The notes: a model not told the origin generated them from the letters alone. Shown: positions 1 through 6,190, counted from the stretch's first letter. The stretch is DNA of 6,515 nt from an uncultured Oscillospiraceae bacterium (GCA_900758955.1 CAAETL010000244.1:1-6515); one strand, 5' to 3'. Translations and numbers: made by a program.

Positions 1-222
1 GCAGGTGCGGCGACGGTAATCTTGCGGCGGAAAAAGGCGGCGCTTGCCCAAAAGGAGCAGGAAGCTTCCGCTGCCAATGATGAGAAAAACTCTGTTGCAA
101 ATGAGGGTTCTGATTCTAAAAAAACATCGGGATCCCCTGCTGCCCAAGAGCAAGAACCTTCCCTAGAGAAAAGTTTGAATTCTGAGGAAGCGACAGCGTC
201 CATCGAGGTGGATGAAAAATAA
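1..222 (+). CDS. C-terminal end of an unidentified membrane-anchored protein (5' partial)
   Basis: The reading frame is open from base 1 and ends at a TAA at 220-222, so the gene starts upstream of the window and only about 73 residues are visible. They begin AGAATVIL followed by RRKK, which looks like the end of a transmembrane helix with a positive-inside stop-transfer cluster. A tail of about 60 residues follows, hydrophilic and rich in Glu, Ser, Ala, Lys and Asn, ending IEVDEK. It is low in complexity and probably disordered and cytoplasmic. The arrangement of helix, basic patch and tail is seen at the C-terminus of many exported or membrane-anchored Gram-positive proteins. The tail is much longer than the few residues that usually follow an LPXTG anchor, and no LPXTG motif is visible. 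The internal ATG-like starts are not credible, because the upstream codons continue the hydrophobic stretch. Function cannot be assigned. Confidence 0.7.
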   Translation, partial: AGAATVILRRKKAALAQKEQEASAANDEKNSVANEGSDSKKTSGSPAAQEQEPSLEKSLNSEEATASIEVDEK

Positions 223-224
223 AT

Positions 225-274
225 CTCACATAAATAAAACCCGCCGGGTTTCCGGCGGGTCTTATTTATGTGAG
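225..274. terminator. Long bidirectional hairpin terminator between convergent genes
   Basis: The arms 225-247 and 252-274 pair over about 23 positions with a single mismatch (A238 against C261) and a 4-base loop. A GC-rich core (CCCGCCGG/CCGGCGGG) is flanked by an AT-rich outer stem (CTCACATAAATAA and its complement). On either strand the core hairpin is followed by TTATTTATG-like sequence that supplies the U-rich tail. It starts 2 bases after the stop of the partial + gene and lies 42 bases beyond the stop of the convergent XRE gene, so it can end transcripts from both sides. Confidence 0.88.
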
Positions 275-315
275 CGGACGACTCACGGCTTTCCGGCGGC
301 GGGGCGATAGGCGCT

Positions 316-642
316 TCAGAAACGGGAGATGTTCTGTTTCGTGGACAGAAACTCCGAAAATTCAAGCAGGCTTTTACGCTCCGCTGCCGGCAAGGCTTTA
401 AACACGGCGCACAGCTGTTTGAGGCTCTCCTCTTCCCGCAGGTCGGAGTGGCCCAGCAGATAATCTACGGTTACGTGGAAAAATTCAGCCAAATCAATGA
501 GCATTTGCCCATCACGGGGAAAATGCGCGCCTGATTCGTAGAAGCTAATCATACGAGGAGAGATGCCAAGCTTGGCGCCAAGCTGTTTCTGGGTGATGTC
601 CCGCTCTTCACGTAATGCGCGTAGCCGTTCTGCGAACGTCAT
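316..642 (-). CDS. XRE-family helix-turn-helix transcriptional regulator
   Basis: A 108-aa protein with an N-terminal Cro/CI-type (HTH_3) DNA-binding domain over roughly residues 1-65. The helix-turn-helix is at about 16-38 (TQKQLGAKLGISPRMISFYE), followed by the typical LIDLAEFFHVTVDYLLG segment. The remaining 40 residues are charged, predicted helical (LKQLCAVFKALPAAERKSLL, then FSEFLS), and probably mediate dimerisation. There is no peptidase, kinase or metal-binding part. I chose the ATG at 642 rather than the upstream in-frame ATG at 663, because GAGGTGG sits 6 bases before it and the HTH domain begins right there. The gene stands alone, facing the 643-962 gap, which carries palindromic half-sites that could be its operator. 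A phage-type or stress-type repressor that controls its own promoter is plausible; the regulated target is not identifiable. Family call is firm, role is inferred. Confidence 0.9.
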   Translation of the reverse strand: MTFAERLRALREERDITQKQLGAKLGISPRMISFYESGAHFPRDGQMLIDLAEFFHVTVDYLLGHSDLREEESLKQLCAVFKALPAAERKSLLEFSEFLSTKQNISRF

Positions 643-674
643 GGAATACCACCTCAAGATCATGATACGGCATT

Positions 675-703
675 TTGAATGGTCATAGTAAAAACAGTAA
701 TAT
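675..703 (+). promoter_or_regulatory. Promoter-like element firing away from the XRE gene
   Basis: TTGAAT (675-680) and TAATAT (698-703) lie 17 bases apart on the + strand, a good sigma-A match with ideal spacing. The predicted start is near 710. Its -10 box overlaps the -10 of the putative XRE promoter on the other strand, so the two units could be switched by one operator. No convincing protein gene lies downstream before the hairpins at 877-954, so the product would be a small RNA, the remnant of a lost gene, or nothing. Confidence 0.4.
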
Positions 704-726
704 TATTTCTGTATTACAATTAACAA
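697..726 (-). promoter_or_regulatory. Tentative promoter of the XRE gene
   Basis: Reading the - strand, TTGTTA (726-721) and TATTAC (702-697) are separated by 18 bases, about 55 bases ahead of the XRE start codon. The match to the sigma-A consensus is moderate. The -10 box is also one arm of the GTAATA/TATTAC inverted repeat (697-702 and 712-717), so a repressor bound there would block it. Confidence 0.35.
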
Positions 727-743
727 TGTAAAAATGCTACTGT
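697..743. repeat. Palindromic half-sites, possible operator of the XRE repressor
   Basis: A perfect 6-base inverted repeat, GTAATA (697-702) and TATTAC (712-717), is separated by 9 bases. In the same stretch ACAGTA (694-699) recurs in inverted form as TACTGT (738-743), and TCTGTA occurs at 708-713. Such clustered half-sites over overlapping promoters are typical of Cro/CI-like operators. Because the region is AT-rich some repeats are expected by chance, and assignment to the adjacent regulator is inference. Confidence 0.3.
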
Positions 744-876
744 AAAATGATGGAGGAGAAGCGACGCTTCGTACCAAGTTGAAAAAAGAAATAGAGGAAA
801 CACAATAAAACGAGACCTGATGAGCCTGTATCGAACGTATCAAAAGCTTTGAGGATATCCCAACCGTTTAACCCGC

Positions 877-899
877 GTCCGCGTCAGAAAGAGGCGGAC
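877..899 (+). terminator. Weak hairpin, possible terminator of a + strand small transcript
   Basis: GTCCGC (877-882) pairs with GCGGAC (894-899), extended by TC/GA across one mismatch, leaving the 5-base loop AGAAA. On the + strand it is followed, after ACTGG, by TATTTTCT, a poor U-tract. It could end a transcript started at the promoter-like element near 700. On its own the evidence is thin, and the much stronger hairpin at 917-954 could do the same job. Confidence 0.25.
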
Positions 900-916
900 A
901 CTGGTATTTTCTGCAT

Positions 917-954
917 CATAAACGCGCTGTAGAAAATTCTACAGCGCGTTTATG
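917..954. terminator. Strong hairpin terminator after the 559-aa membrane protein gene
   Basis: A perfect inverted repeat of 18 positions (917-934 with 937-954; in practice about 16 pairs and a small AT-rich loop) begins 9 bases past the stop codon of the - strand membrane protein gene. The GC-rich core ACGCGCTGT is flanked by AAA/TTT runs, so on both strands the GC stem runs into a TTTATG tail. It probably works in both directions, ending also anything transcribed rightward from about 710. Confidence 0.75.
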
Positions 955-962
955 AAAACTGT

Positions 963-2642
963 TTACTTTATGGTAATGGAGTGACCGTCTAGAATGGAGG
1001 ATTGTTGGGCGTCTTCACTGAGTACGGCGGTCTCAATGGTCACCGTATCTCCCACATTGAGGATGACCACATTTTTATCGGAAGAGGCGGGAATGGAGTA
1101 GAAGACCTCCTGATTCTCCAAGCGGACGAAGTAGTAGGAGTTTCCATCCAGGACCGCGGTACGGATCTCAGCCACCACGCCTGTGACCTCCGTTTGGGGA
1201 ATATCGATGTTGGGGTCAGTGGTGATGCCCTGTCTGGACAGCAGAGAGAGATAACTGGCCTCGCACTCCGCAACCGTAACGCCGGTGGCCACCACCTGAT
1301 ATTGGGCCACATTGACCATGGCGTACATCTTCACCAGATCGGAGCTATCCTTCAGCGACATAAAGTAGGTGGGTTCACCGCCGATGTTTAACAGCAAGGG
1401 GAAGGTGGCGGTGTAGCCCAAATCCTGTACCACGCCCTGGGCGGAGTCCTGCGCTGACGATTCTATCGCGCCCGGGGCATTGTAGTAGGTGGTCTCTTTT
1501 GTTCGCTGATTGGAGAGAAGGAAACCAATGTTGGATTGGTCACTGTTGACGGAAGTGATGCCCGTATACATATACACGTCGTCGTTCATGGCGATATAAT
1601 TGGAGCCGGAGGTGGTAACCGTGACCTCTTTTTGTCCAATAATGGAATTTAAGAAACCATTGACGTAGGTGCCATAATAGTCATACTGCTGGGAAATCAA
1701 GCTCGAGGTGTAGACACGGTCCACCCAGGTGGGAATATCGCCCACGTCATAATAGGCGGTTTCGCCGGTGCAGGCGTTCATGAGGACGGCGCCGATGATA
1801 TCCGCGCCGCCAAAGAGGCCGATGGTACGCGTCTCTCGGGGACAGACCCACCAGGGAACCCCGTCTTCATCAATTTCCAGATGGGGAGAGGAGAACATAT
1901 AGGTGGGGTAATTGAACCGCAGAGCCCGGTTTAGATCACGATTAAAGTATTCAGAGGGGGAGTAGCGGATGCCGCCCTGATTTAAAGAGGACATGCGTAC
2001 CACTTCCGCCTCCTGGGTGACCATATCCACAGTGACATAGGCAGGCAGGCCGTCTTTTTGGTTGAAAAACCATTTAAAGAAGTCGGCGTACTCCAAGCAA
2101 GCCACGCGGACGGGACGGCTCTTATAGTTAATTTGGGTGTAATCGCTGGAAATATTGAACTGGCTTACCATATCGGACAAATTTCCCAATTTCCGCTCGC
2201 CAAGGCGTTTGGCGGAGGACTCGTCCAACATAGGGATCTCGTCAAAGGAGACCTGTTCCACTTCCGTGGCAAAATCGCCGTTTCGGACGTTCAGCAGGGA
2301 GTGGTACGCACTGGCTCGAAAAATGGGCAGGGAGATAACTTGTCCAATGACAAAGAGCGCGGCAAGAACGCCAAGAATAATCAGAGCGATTTTGCATTGT
2401 CCCTTGGCGAAAGCAATATAATCCCGCAAGGAAATATTGGTCTCGCCGGCATCGGAGCCCAAAACGATCATGGACACCAGGATATAAACCAGCACGACAA
2501 TCAGGATAAAACTATAAAAACTTGTGCTGTGCAGGTTGAGGGCGGGGAGAGAGTAGTAATAGTATAGGGCGGCTAGCACCAGCGTGATGAAAAGACTGAT
2601 GACGATGCGGCGCGGGGATCGTTTGGAGTGGGGATCAGACAT
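963..2642 (-). CDS. Uncharacterised three-helix membrane protein with large beta-rich C-terminal region
   Basis: A 559-aa protein. The ATG at 2642 is chosen because AAAGGAG lies 7 bases before it; the in-frame ATG at 2699 has no such site and falls just past the predicted transcription start. A short basic N-terminus (KRSPRR at 7-12) leads into three transmembrane helices at about 13-31, 42-61 and 84-105. About 450 residues then follow with no further obvious helix, most likely outside the membrane by the positive-inside rule. This part is rich in Tyr, Thr and Val. It includes a PepSY-like stretch (DGLPAYVTVDMVTQEAEVV, about 197-215), a conserved-looking NACTGETAYYDVGDIPTWVDRV segment near 290-311 (19-22 residues), and a compact beta-barrel-like end (about 484-559, with LNVGDTVTIET) that recalls an OB fold. 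It has no catalytic motif I recognise. It is monocistronic, with its own promoter and terminator, and diverges from an MgtC-family gene. I recall similar unnamed membrane proteins in Firmicutes but cannot assign a function. Confidence 0.85.
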   Translation of the reverse strand: MSDPHSKRSPRRIVISLFITLVLAALYYYYSLPALNLHSTSFYSFILIVVLVYILVSMIVLGSDAGETNISLRDYIAFAKGQCKIALIILGVLAALFVIGQVISLPIFRASAYHSLLNVRNGDFATEVEQVSFDEIPMLDESSAKRLGERKLGNLSDMVSQFNISSDYTQINYKSRPVRVACLEYADFFKWFFNQKDGLPAYVTVDMVTQEAEVVRMSSLNQGGIRYSPSEYFNRDLNRALRFNYPTYMFSSPHLEIDEDGVPWWVCPRETRTIGLFGGADIIGAVLMNACTGETAYYDVGDIPTWVDRVYTSSLISQQYDYYGTYVNGFLNSIIGQKEVTVTTSGSNYIAMNDDVYMYTGITSVNSDQSNIGFLLSNQRTKETTYYNAPGAIESSAQDSAQGVVQDLGYTATFPLLLNIGGEPTYFMSLKDSSDLVKMYAMVNVAQYQVVATGVTVAECEASYLSLLSRQGITTDPNIDIPQTEVTGVVAEIRTAVLDGNSYYFVRLENQEVFYSIPASSDKNVVILNVGDTVTIETAVLSEDAQQSSILDGHSITIK

Positions 2643-2717
2643 AGCGAAACTCCTTTCGGGGCGGACGGGAATCAGGAAAACCGTCAGCAACAATAGCAAG
2701 AGATGGTAGTATCAGGC

Positions 2718-2746
2718 AGTATACCGTATATCCTGTGAAAAAGCAA
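2718..2746 (-). promoter_or_regulatory. Sigma-A-type promoter of the 559-aa membrane protein gene
   Basis: On the - strand TTGCTT (2746-2741) and TATACT (2723-2718) are exactly 17 bases apart. The predicted start is near 2711, giving a leader of about 70 bases before the ATG at 2642. The spacer contains ACCGTAT (2723-2729 on the + strand), which recurs exactly 30 bases away at 2753-2759. This could be a paired regulator site, though a 7-base repeat may be chance. Confidence 0.65.
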
Positions 2747-2840
2747 GGAAAAACCGTATCGGATAGGCAAAAACACAATCAATGTAACGGTTTCTTATGT
2801 AAAACTATAGAATATATACGAAGGATGCTTCGGGAAAGGT

Positions 2841-2869
2841 TTGACAAGAGCTCTGGAACGTGATACATA
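2841..2869 (+). promoter_or_regulatory. Possible promoter of the MgtC-family gene
   Basis: A perfect -35 hexamer, TTGACA (2841-2846), is followed after 17 bases by TACATA (2864-2869), a weak -10; CATATT two bases further is an alternative. Transcription would start near 2877, about 40 bases before the GTG start at 2916. Alternative, weaker pairs lie upstream (TGTAAC at 2783 with TATAGA at 2806). A 14-base palindrome CGAAG-GATG-CTTCG (2819-2832) sits just upstream of the -35 and may be a regulator site. No M-box-like magnesium riboswitch structure is apparent in this short leader. Confidence 0.4.
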
Positions 2870-2915
2870 TTATGAAGGAAGAATTACCGTTATCGAAAAC
2901 AGGAGGAGAGTCATT

Positions 2916-3623
2916 GTGTTATGGAGCATTGAACATGCCCAAACATTGACCGTGGCAACCGTCGCGATTCGATTCGCCTTGGCCTTTCTGTTTGGAGGCT
3001 GTATTGGGCTGGAACGTCGTTGGCATCAGCAGGTGGCGGGACTGCGGACCCATTTGTTGGTATGTATCGGCGCGGCCTCTACTATGATGGTCAGCGAGTA
3101 TTCTTACATGTTTGTCTATATGGGCCAAAGCGCGGACCCATTTCGAATCAGCGCACAGGTTGTTTCCGGCATCGGTTTTTTGGGCGCCGGCGCCATCATT
3201 ATGACCAGCCGCCACCAGATTAAGGGCTTGACCACCGCCGCCAGCCTCTGGTCTACTGCCTGCATGGGGTTATGCTTGGGTATTGGATTTTATGAGTGCG
3301 CGGTGGTCATGTTTGCTTTCCTGCTTCTGGTACTGATCGTCATGAGCCGATTTGATGAGAAGTACTTAAAGATCCCAGCCGATACTTCCATCTATTTAGA
3401 GATGAAACGGAGCGTGGGATATGGCTTGGTGATTCAACATGTCAAAGCCAGGGGATGGAGCGTTCGGGATATTCGGGAGATGAGCCAGGTAAACCCGGAT
3501 ACCCTTGCCGTCAAATTCGACCTCACTTCCGATACCGAGGGAGAAAAATTTCCTTTGGAGCTGGATATCCTGCGAGAGCGGGAGGGCATATACTGCGCCG
3601 AAGAATTATATAATGAGCACTAG
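2916..3623 (+). CDS. MgtC/SapB-family membrane protein
   Basis: A 235-aa inner membrane protein of the MgtC/SapB family, close to the usual 220-235 residues. The family signature is intact: GCIGLERRWHQQVAGLRTH (28-46), SGIGFLGAGAII (84-95) and KGLTTAASLW (103-112), within four to five transmembrane helices (about 14-32, 47-67, 80-97, 108-125, 127-143). A soluble C-terminal domain follows (about 148-235), probably the ACT-like fold known in this family. Members are linked to growth in low magnesium, acid tolerance and, in Salmonella, inhibition of the F-type ATP synthase; the role in Clostridia is not settled. I chose GTG at 2916 because AGGAGG ends 9 bases before it and the protein then begins just ahead of the first helix. 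The longer frame from TTG at 2841 would start inside a perfect -35 hexamer. It is single, divergent from the 559-aa membrane protein and convergent with the radical SAM operon. Confidence 0.92.
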   Translation: MLWSIEHAQTLTVATVAIRFALAFLFGGCIGLERRWHQQVAGLRTHLLVCIGAASTMMVSEYSYMFVYMGQSADPFRISAQVVSGIGFLGAGAIIMTSRHQIKGLTTAASLWSTACMGLCLGIGFYECAVVMFAFLLLVLIVMSRFDEKYLKIPADTSIYLEMKRSVGYGLVIQHVKARGWSVRDIREMSQVNPDTLAVKFDLTSDTEGEKFPLELDILREREGIYCAEELYNEH

Positions 3624-3634
3624 AATACCAAAAC

Positions 3635-3672
3635 AAGAAGCCGCATCCCTTTCCAAAAGGATGCGGCTTCTT
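3635..3672. terminator. Bidirectional intrinsic terminator between mgtC-like gene and DUF2344 gene
   Basis: Perfect 14-base arms (AAGAAGCCGCATCC at 3635-3648 with 3659-3672) enclose a 10-base loop. On the + strand the stem is followed by ATTTTAATAG; on the - strand by GTTTTGGTATT. It lies 12 bases past the MgtC-family stop and 16 bases past the convergent DUF2344 stop, so it ends both transcripts. Confidence 0.93.
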
Positions 3673-3687
3673 ATTTTAATAGTACAA

Positions 3688-4359
3688 TCATCGGTATGGC
3701 GCTTTTTCGGGGTCCAGTACTTCCACCCGATGAACCCTCGTGTGAATAGGCGTAAACTGAGGATATTCCTCCCGAAATGCAGTGAGAAGAATATCAGGGT
3801 TTAATCCGGGGTTTTGGGCCTGTAATAGCAGCTGCGCAATCAGGGTGTTTTCTGCTGCGCAGCTTTTTTCCAAGGCGGTAATGAGAGGAATCACATCCAG
3901 CTCTTTCTGCCCGGTTTTGGCCTTTTTGCTTTTTTTAATGACCACCAGGCTCTCTCTGCCAACTAGTTCGCGAAAAGCGGTTTCCGCTTCCTGGGCGATC
4001 GGCGCGTCAAATTCCAGCGTGATGGCATAGCGAACGTAAGTCAGTTTACGAAAGGGCAGTGCCTTTTCGTAACACTCCGTCACGGTAATTCCCTGGGGCA
4101 GGGCTGCGGACAGCTGGGCGGGGAGGCTTTCCATCGAAGCGCCCGCAACCAAGCCAAATTCCATTATTTCGCAGTCGCTGGAAAAGCCCAGAGGCAGCGG
4201 CAGGGGAATGGAGACGTAGGGGTGAGGATGATAGCCATCGGTATGCCGGATGGTTATGCCCGCCCGGAGAAAGCCTCGCTGTAGAGTGCGCATCAAATCC
4301 AGGTGGGAAATGTAGCGGGCGGTGCCGTTTTTGGAAAAGCGGATTCGTACATCAGGCAT
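3688..4359 (-). CDS. Radical SAM-linked protein, TIGR03936/DUF2344 family
   Basis: A 223-aa protein matching the TIGR03936 (PF10105, DUF2344) family in length and layout. The N-terminal hallmark is MPDVRIRFSKNGTARYISHLDLMR (begins at residue 1; HLDLMR at 19-24), then RGFLRAGI (28-35), GYHPHP (42-47, the usual GFNPHP) and PLPLGFSSDCEIMEF. The family is found next to, or fused with, TIGR03960 radical SAM proteins; its biochemical role is not established, and a part in RNA or ribosome modification is only a guess from context. The ATG at 4359 has a perfect AAGGAGG 8 bases upstream, located inside the end of the radical SAM gene. The in-frame GTG at 4377 lies on the ribosome site itself and is rejected. 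The gene overlaps the radical SAM stop by 8 bases, so translation is likely coupled. A terminator follows at once, so the operon ends here. Confidence 0.92.
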   Translation of the reverse strand: MPDVRIRFSKNGTARYISHLDLMRTLQRGFLRAGITIRHTDGYHPHPYVSIPLPLPLGFSSDCEIMEFGLVAGASMESLPAQLSAALPQGITVTECYEKALPFRKLTYVRYAITLEFDAPIAQEAETAFRELVGRESLVVIKKSKKAKTGQKELDVIPLITALEKSCAAENTLIAQLLLQAQNPGLNPDILLTAFREEYPQFTPIHTRVHRVEVLDPEKAPYR

Positions 4360-6190
4360 GGCAGACGCCTCCTTCACAAAAACGATTGGCGCCGCAACCG
4401 GTGCACTTAACCCGACAGTCAGGGGTAATGACCCCTTGATAGCAGGCCTCCCGCTCCTTCCAAAGGTAGTCGGTCTTCACCCCGTCCGATATAACCTGCC
4501 AAGGGAGAATTTCATCCCGGCTACGCACCCTATTTGCATAAAATGCAGGGTCCAGTCCAAGACTTCGGAAGGTCTCCAACCAGCGGGAGAGCTGGAAGTA
4601 TTCACTCCAGGAATCAAACTTGGCGCCGTTTCGCCAAGCAAGTTCTATGGCGTCCGCCAACCGGCGGTCACCGCGGGCGAAAACCGCCTCTAATAAGCTG
4701 GTTTCCGGGTCATGCCAGTTGTAGGTAATGGACTTGCCACGCATATGTTCCCGCAGGAGCGTAACCTTGCGCAGATACTCCTCCATGGTGTTCTCCGCCT
4801 CCCATTGAAAAGGGGTGTGGGCTTTGGGAACAAAACAGGAGGTGGAGACAGTGATTCGTACGCCCCGGGCACGGTTGGGCGTGTATTCCCGCCAGACTCC
4901 ATAGACCTTATTGGCCAGATCAGCGATCCCCAAAACATCTTCATCGGTCTCTGTTGGCAGACCCAACATGAAATAAAGCTTTACAGAATTCCAACCGCCG
5001 GAAAAGGCGGTGCGGCAGGAGGTGAGCAAGTCCTCCTCCGTGACATTTTTGTTAATGGCGTCACGCAGCCGCTGAGAACCGGCCTCTGGCGCGAAGGTGA
5101 GACCGCTCTTTCTTCCCCCGTGCTGGAGCCGTTCCATCAGATTCATAGAAAAGTTATCCGCACGAAGAGAGGGAAGCGAGAGGCTGATACCGTTGGGCTC
5201 GCACCATGCCAAGAGGCCGTCGCAGAGAGGAAGCAGGCCCTTATAGTCGCTGGAGGAGAGGCTGGAGAGGGTCATTTCCTGGTACCCAGAAGCCTGGCAG
5301 GCCGCAATGCCCTGCTGAACCAGCAATTCCGGGTCCTTGGCGCGCACAGGGCGGTAGACATAGCCGGCCTGACAAAACCGGCAGCCGCGAATACAGCCGC
5401 GAAACAGCTCCAGCATCACCCGGTCATGCACAATTTCAGTGGATGGGACGATGGTGTGGACAGGGAAATAGGAGGTATTCAACTCCGCAACAATGCGCTT
5501 GGTCACGGTAGCGGGCGCGCCTTCCTCCGGCAGAATGGCGGCGATGGTGCCGTCCTCTCGATACGTTACGGTATAGAGTGAGGGGACGTATAAGCCGGGG
5601 ATCTGGGCGGCGGCTTTCAGCAGCTGGGCTCGCGTCCAGCCCTCGCGTTTGGCTGTGCGGCAGAGGGTAATCAGTTCGCAGGTAACTTCCTCCCCTTCGC
5701 CCAAGGAGAAAATATCCACAAAGGGGGCTAAGGGCTCCGGATTGTAGGCGCAGGTTCCCCCCGCAATGATAAGGGGAGAGGTCTCATCCCGATGTTGGGT
5801 GCGTAGGGGAATCCCCGCCAAATCCAACAGATTCAGTACATTGGTGTACGCCATTTCGTACCCCAACGAGAACCCTAAAATATCAAAACCAGATACAGGG
5901 TCCCCGCTCTCCAGGGCGAAAAGAGGCCGGCCGGCCTTTCGCATCTCCGCCTCCATGTCACCCCAGGGAGCGAATACCCGTTCACACCAGACGCCCTCCA
6001 TCTCATTCATGACGCCATACAGAATACGAAGCCCCAAATTGGACATGCCGATCTCATAGGTGTCAGGGAAACAGAGAGCGAAGCGAAAATCCACGGAGGA
6101 CTTGTCCTTTATGACAGCGCCGTACTCGCCGCCGGCATACCGTCCCGGTTTTTGAACCCGGGCTAAAAGCTGTTCCAGCTGATGGTCCAT
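4352..6190 (-). CDS. Radical SAM protein, TIGR03960 family
   Basis: A 612-aa radical SAM enzyme of the uncharacterised TIGR03960 type, of usual length. Residues about 1-180 form a B12-binding-like Rossmann region (FPDTYEIGMSNLGLRILY at 41-58, GEGEE at 164-168), without a classic cobalamin-ligating DxHxxG. The radical SAM core carries the CxxxCxxC cluster motif at C266, C270 and C273 (GCIRGCRFCQAGY), which binds the [4Fe-4S] that cleaves S-adenosylmethionine. Later family segments are TFAPEAGSQRLRD, LYFMLGLPTETDEDV and TVSTSCFVPKAHTPFQWE. The last 30 residues hold six cysteines, including a second CxxxCxxC (C592, C596, C599) with C583, C605 and C610, suggesting an additional Fe-S or zinc site. 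GGGAGG lies 5 bases ahead of the ATG at 6190. It is first in a two-gene operon with the DUF2344 partner. Related enzymes include methylthiotransferases and YgiQ-like proteins; the substrate is unknown. Confidence 0.94.
   Translation of the reverse strand: MDHQLEQLLARVQKPGRYAGGEYGAVIKDKSSVDFRFALCFPDTYEIGMSNLGLRILYGVMNEMEGVWCERVFAPWGDMEAEMRKAGRPLFALESGDPVSGFDILGFSLGYEMAYTNVLNLLDLAGIPLRTQHRDETSPLIIAGGTCAYNPEPLAPFVDIFSLGEGEEVTCELITLCRTAKREGWTRAQLLKAAAQIPGLYVPSLYTVTYREDGTIAAILPEEGAPATVTKRIVAELNTSYFPVHTIVPSTEIVHDRVMLELFRGCIRGCRFCQAGYVYRPVRAKDPELLVQQGIAACQASGYQEMTLSSLSSSDYKGLLPLCDGLLAWCEPNGISLSLPSLRADNFSMNLMERLQHGGRKSGLTFAPEAGSQRLRDAINKNVTEEDLLTSCRTAFSGGWNSVKLYFMLGLPTETDEDVLGIADLANKVYGVWREYTPNRARGVRITVSTSCFVPKAHTPFQWEAENTMEEYLRKVTLLREHMRGKSITYNWHDPETSLLEAVFARGDRRLADAIELAWRNGAKFDSWSEYFQLSRWLETFRSLGLDPAFYANRVRSRDEILPWQVISDGVKTDYLWKEREACYQGVITPDCRVKCTGCGANRFCEGGVCHA

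Larger units (their letters stand above)
643..962. other. 320-base region without a recognisable protein gene
   Basis: The first half is AT-rich and holds the overlapping promoter-like elements and half-sites. From about 745 to 870 the three + frames are broken by stops. The longest stretches are a 38-codon stop-free piece read from the TGG at 751 (ending in the TGA at 850-852-like context after LYRTYQKL) with no start or ribosome site, and a 45-codon piece ending at the TAG near 930. Neither resembles a family I know. A short 13-base palindrome, GAAGCG-A-CGCTTC, is at 758-770. The end holds the two hairpins annotated separately. It could be a small-RNA locus, a decayed gene, or plain spacer. 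Confidence 0.5.

Noticed and set aside
811..840. Hammerhead-ribozyme-like string CTGATGAG followed by CGAAC
   Set aside because: The second core element reads GAAC rather than GAAA, the intervening 7 bases cannot form a real stem II, and no flanking stems I and III with a cleavage site are visible.
1002..2567. Open + strand frames of 129 and 169 codons opposite the 559-aa membrane protein gene
   Set aside because: The - strand gene has a promoter, a strong ribosome site, transmembrane helices and a terminator; the opposite frames have none of these and read as shadows.
2841..2915. Longer N-terminus of the MgtC-family protein from a TTG at 2841
   Set aside because: The TTG lies in a perfect TTGACA -35 hexamer, has no convincing ribosome site, and would add 25 polar residues not typical of the family. 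The GTG at 2916 has AGGAGG 9 bases upstream.
2643..2915. Magnesium riboswitch (M-box) ahead of the MgtC-family gene
   Set aside because: The leader between the likely transcription start and the GTG is only about 40 bases, and no multi-helix structure or terminator hairpin is visible upstream.
4712..5581. Long open frame (289 codons) on the + strand opposite the radical SAM gene
   Set aside because: It is antisense to a clear, conserved family member, its translation looks unlike any known protein, and long antisense frames are expected opposite GC-rich coding sequence.
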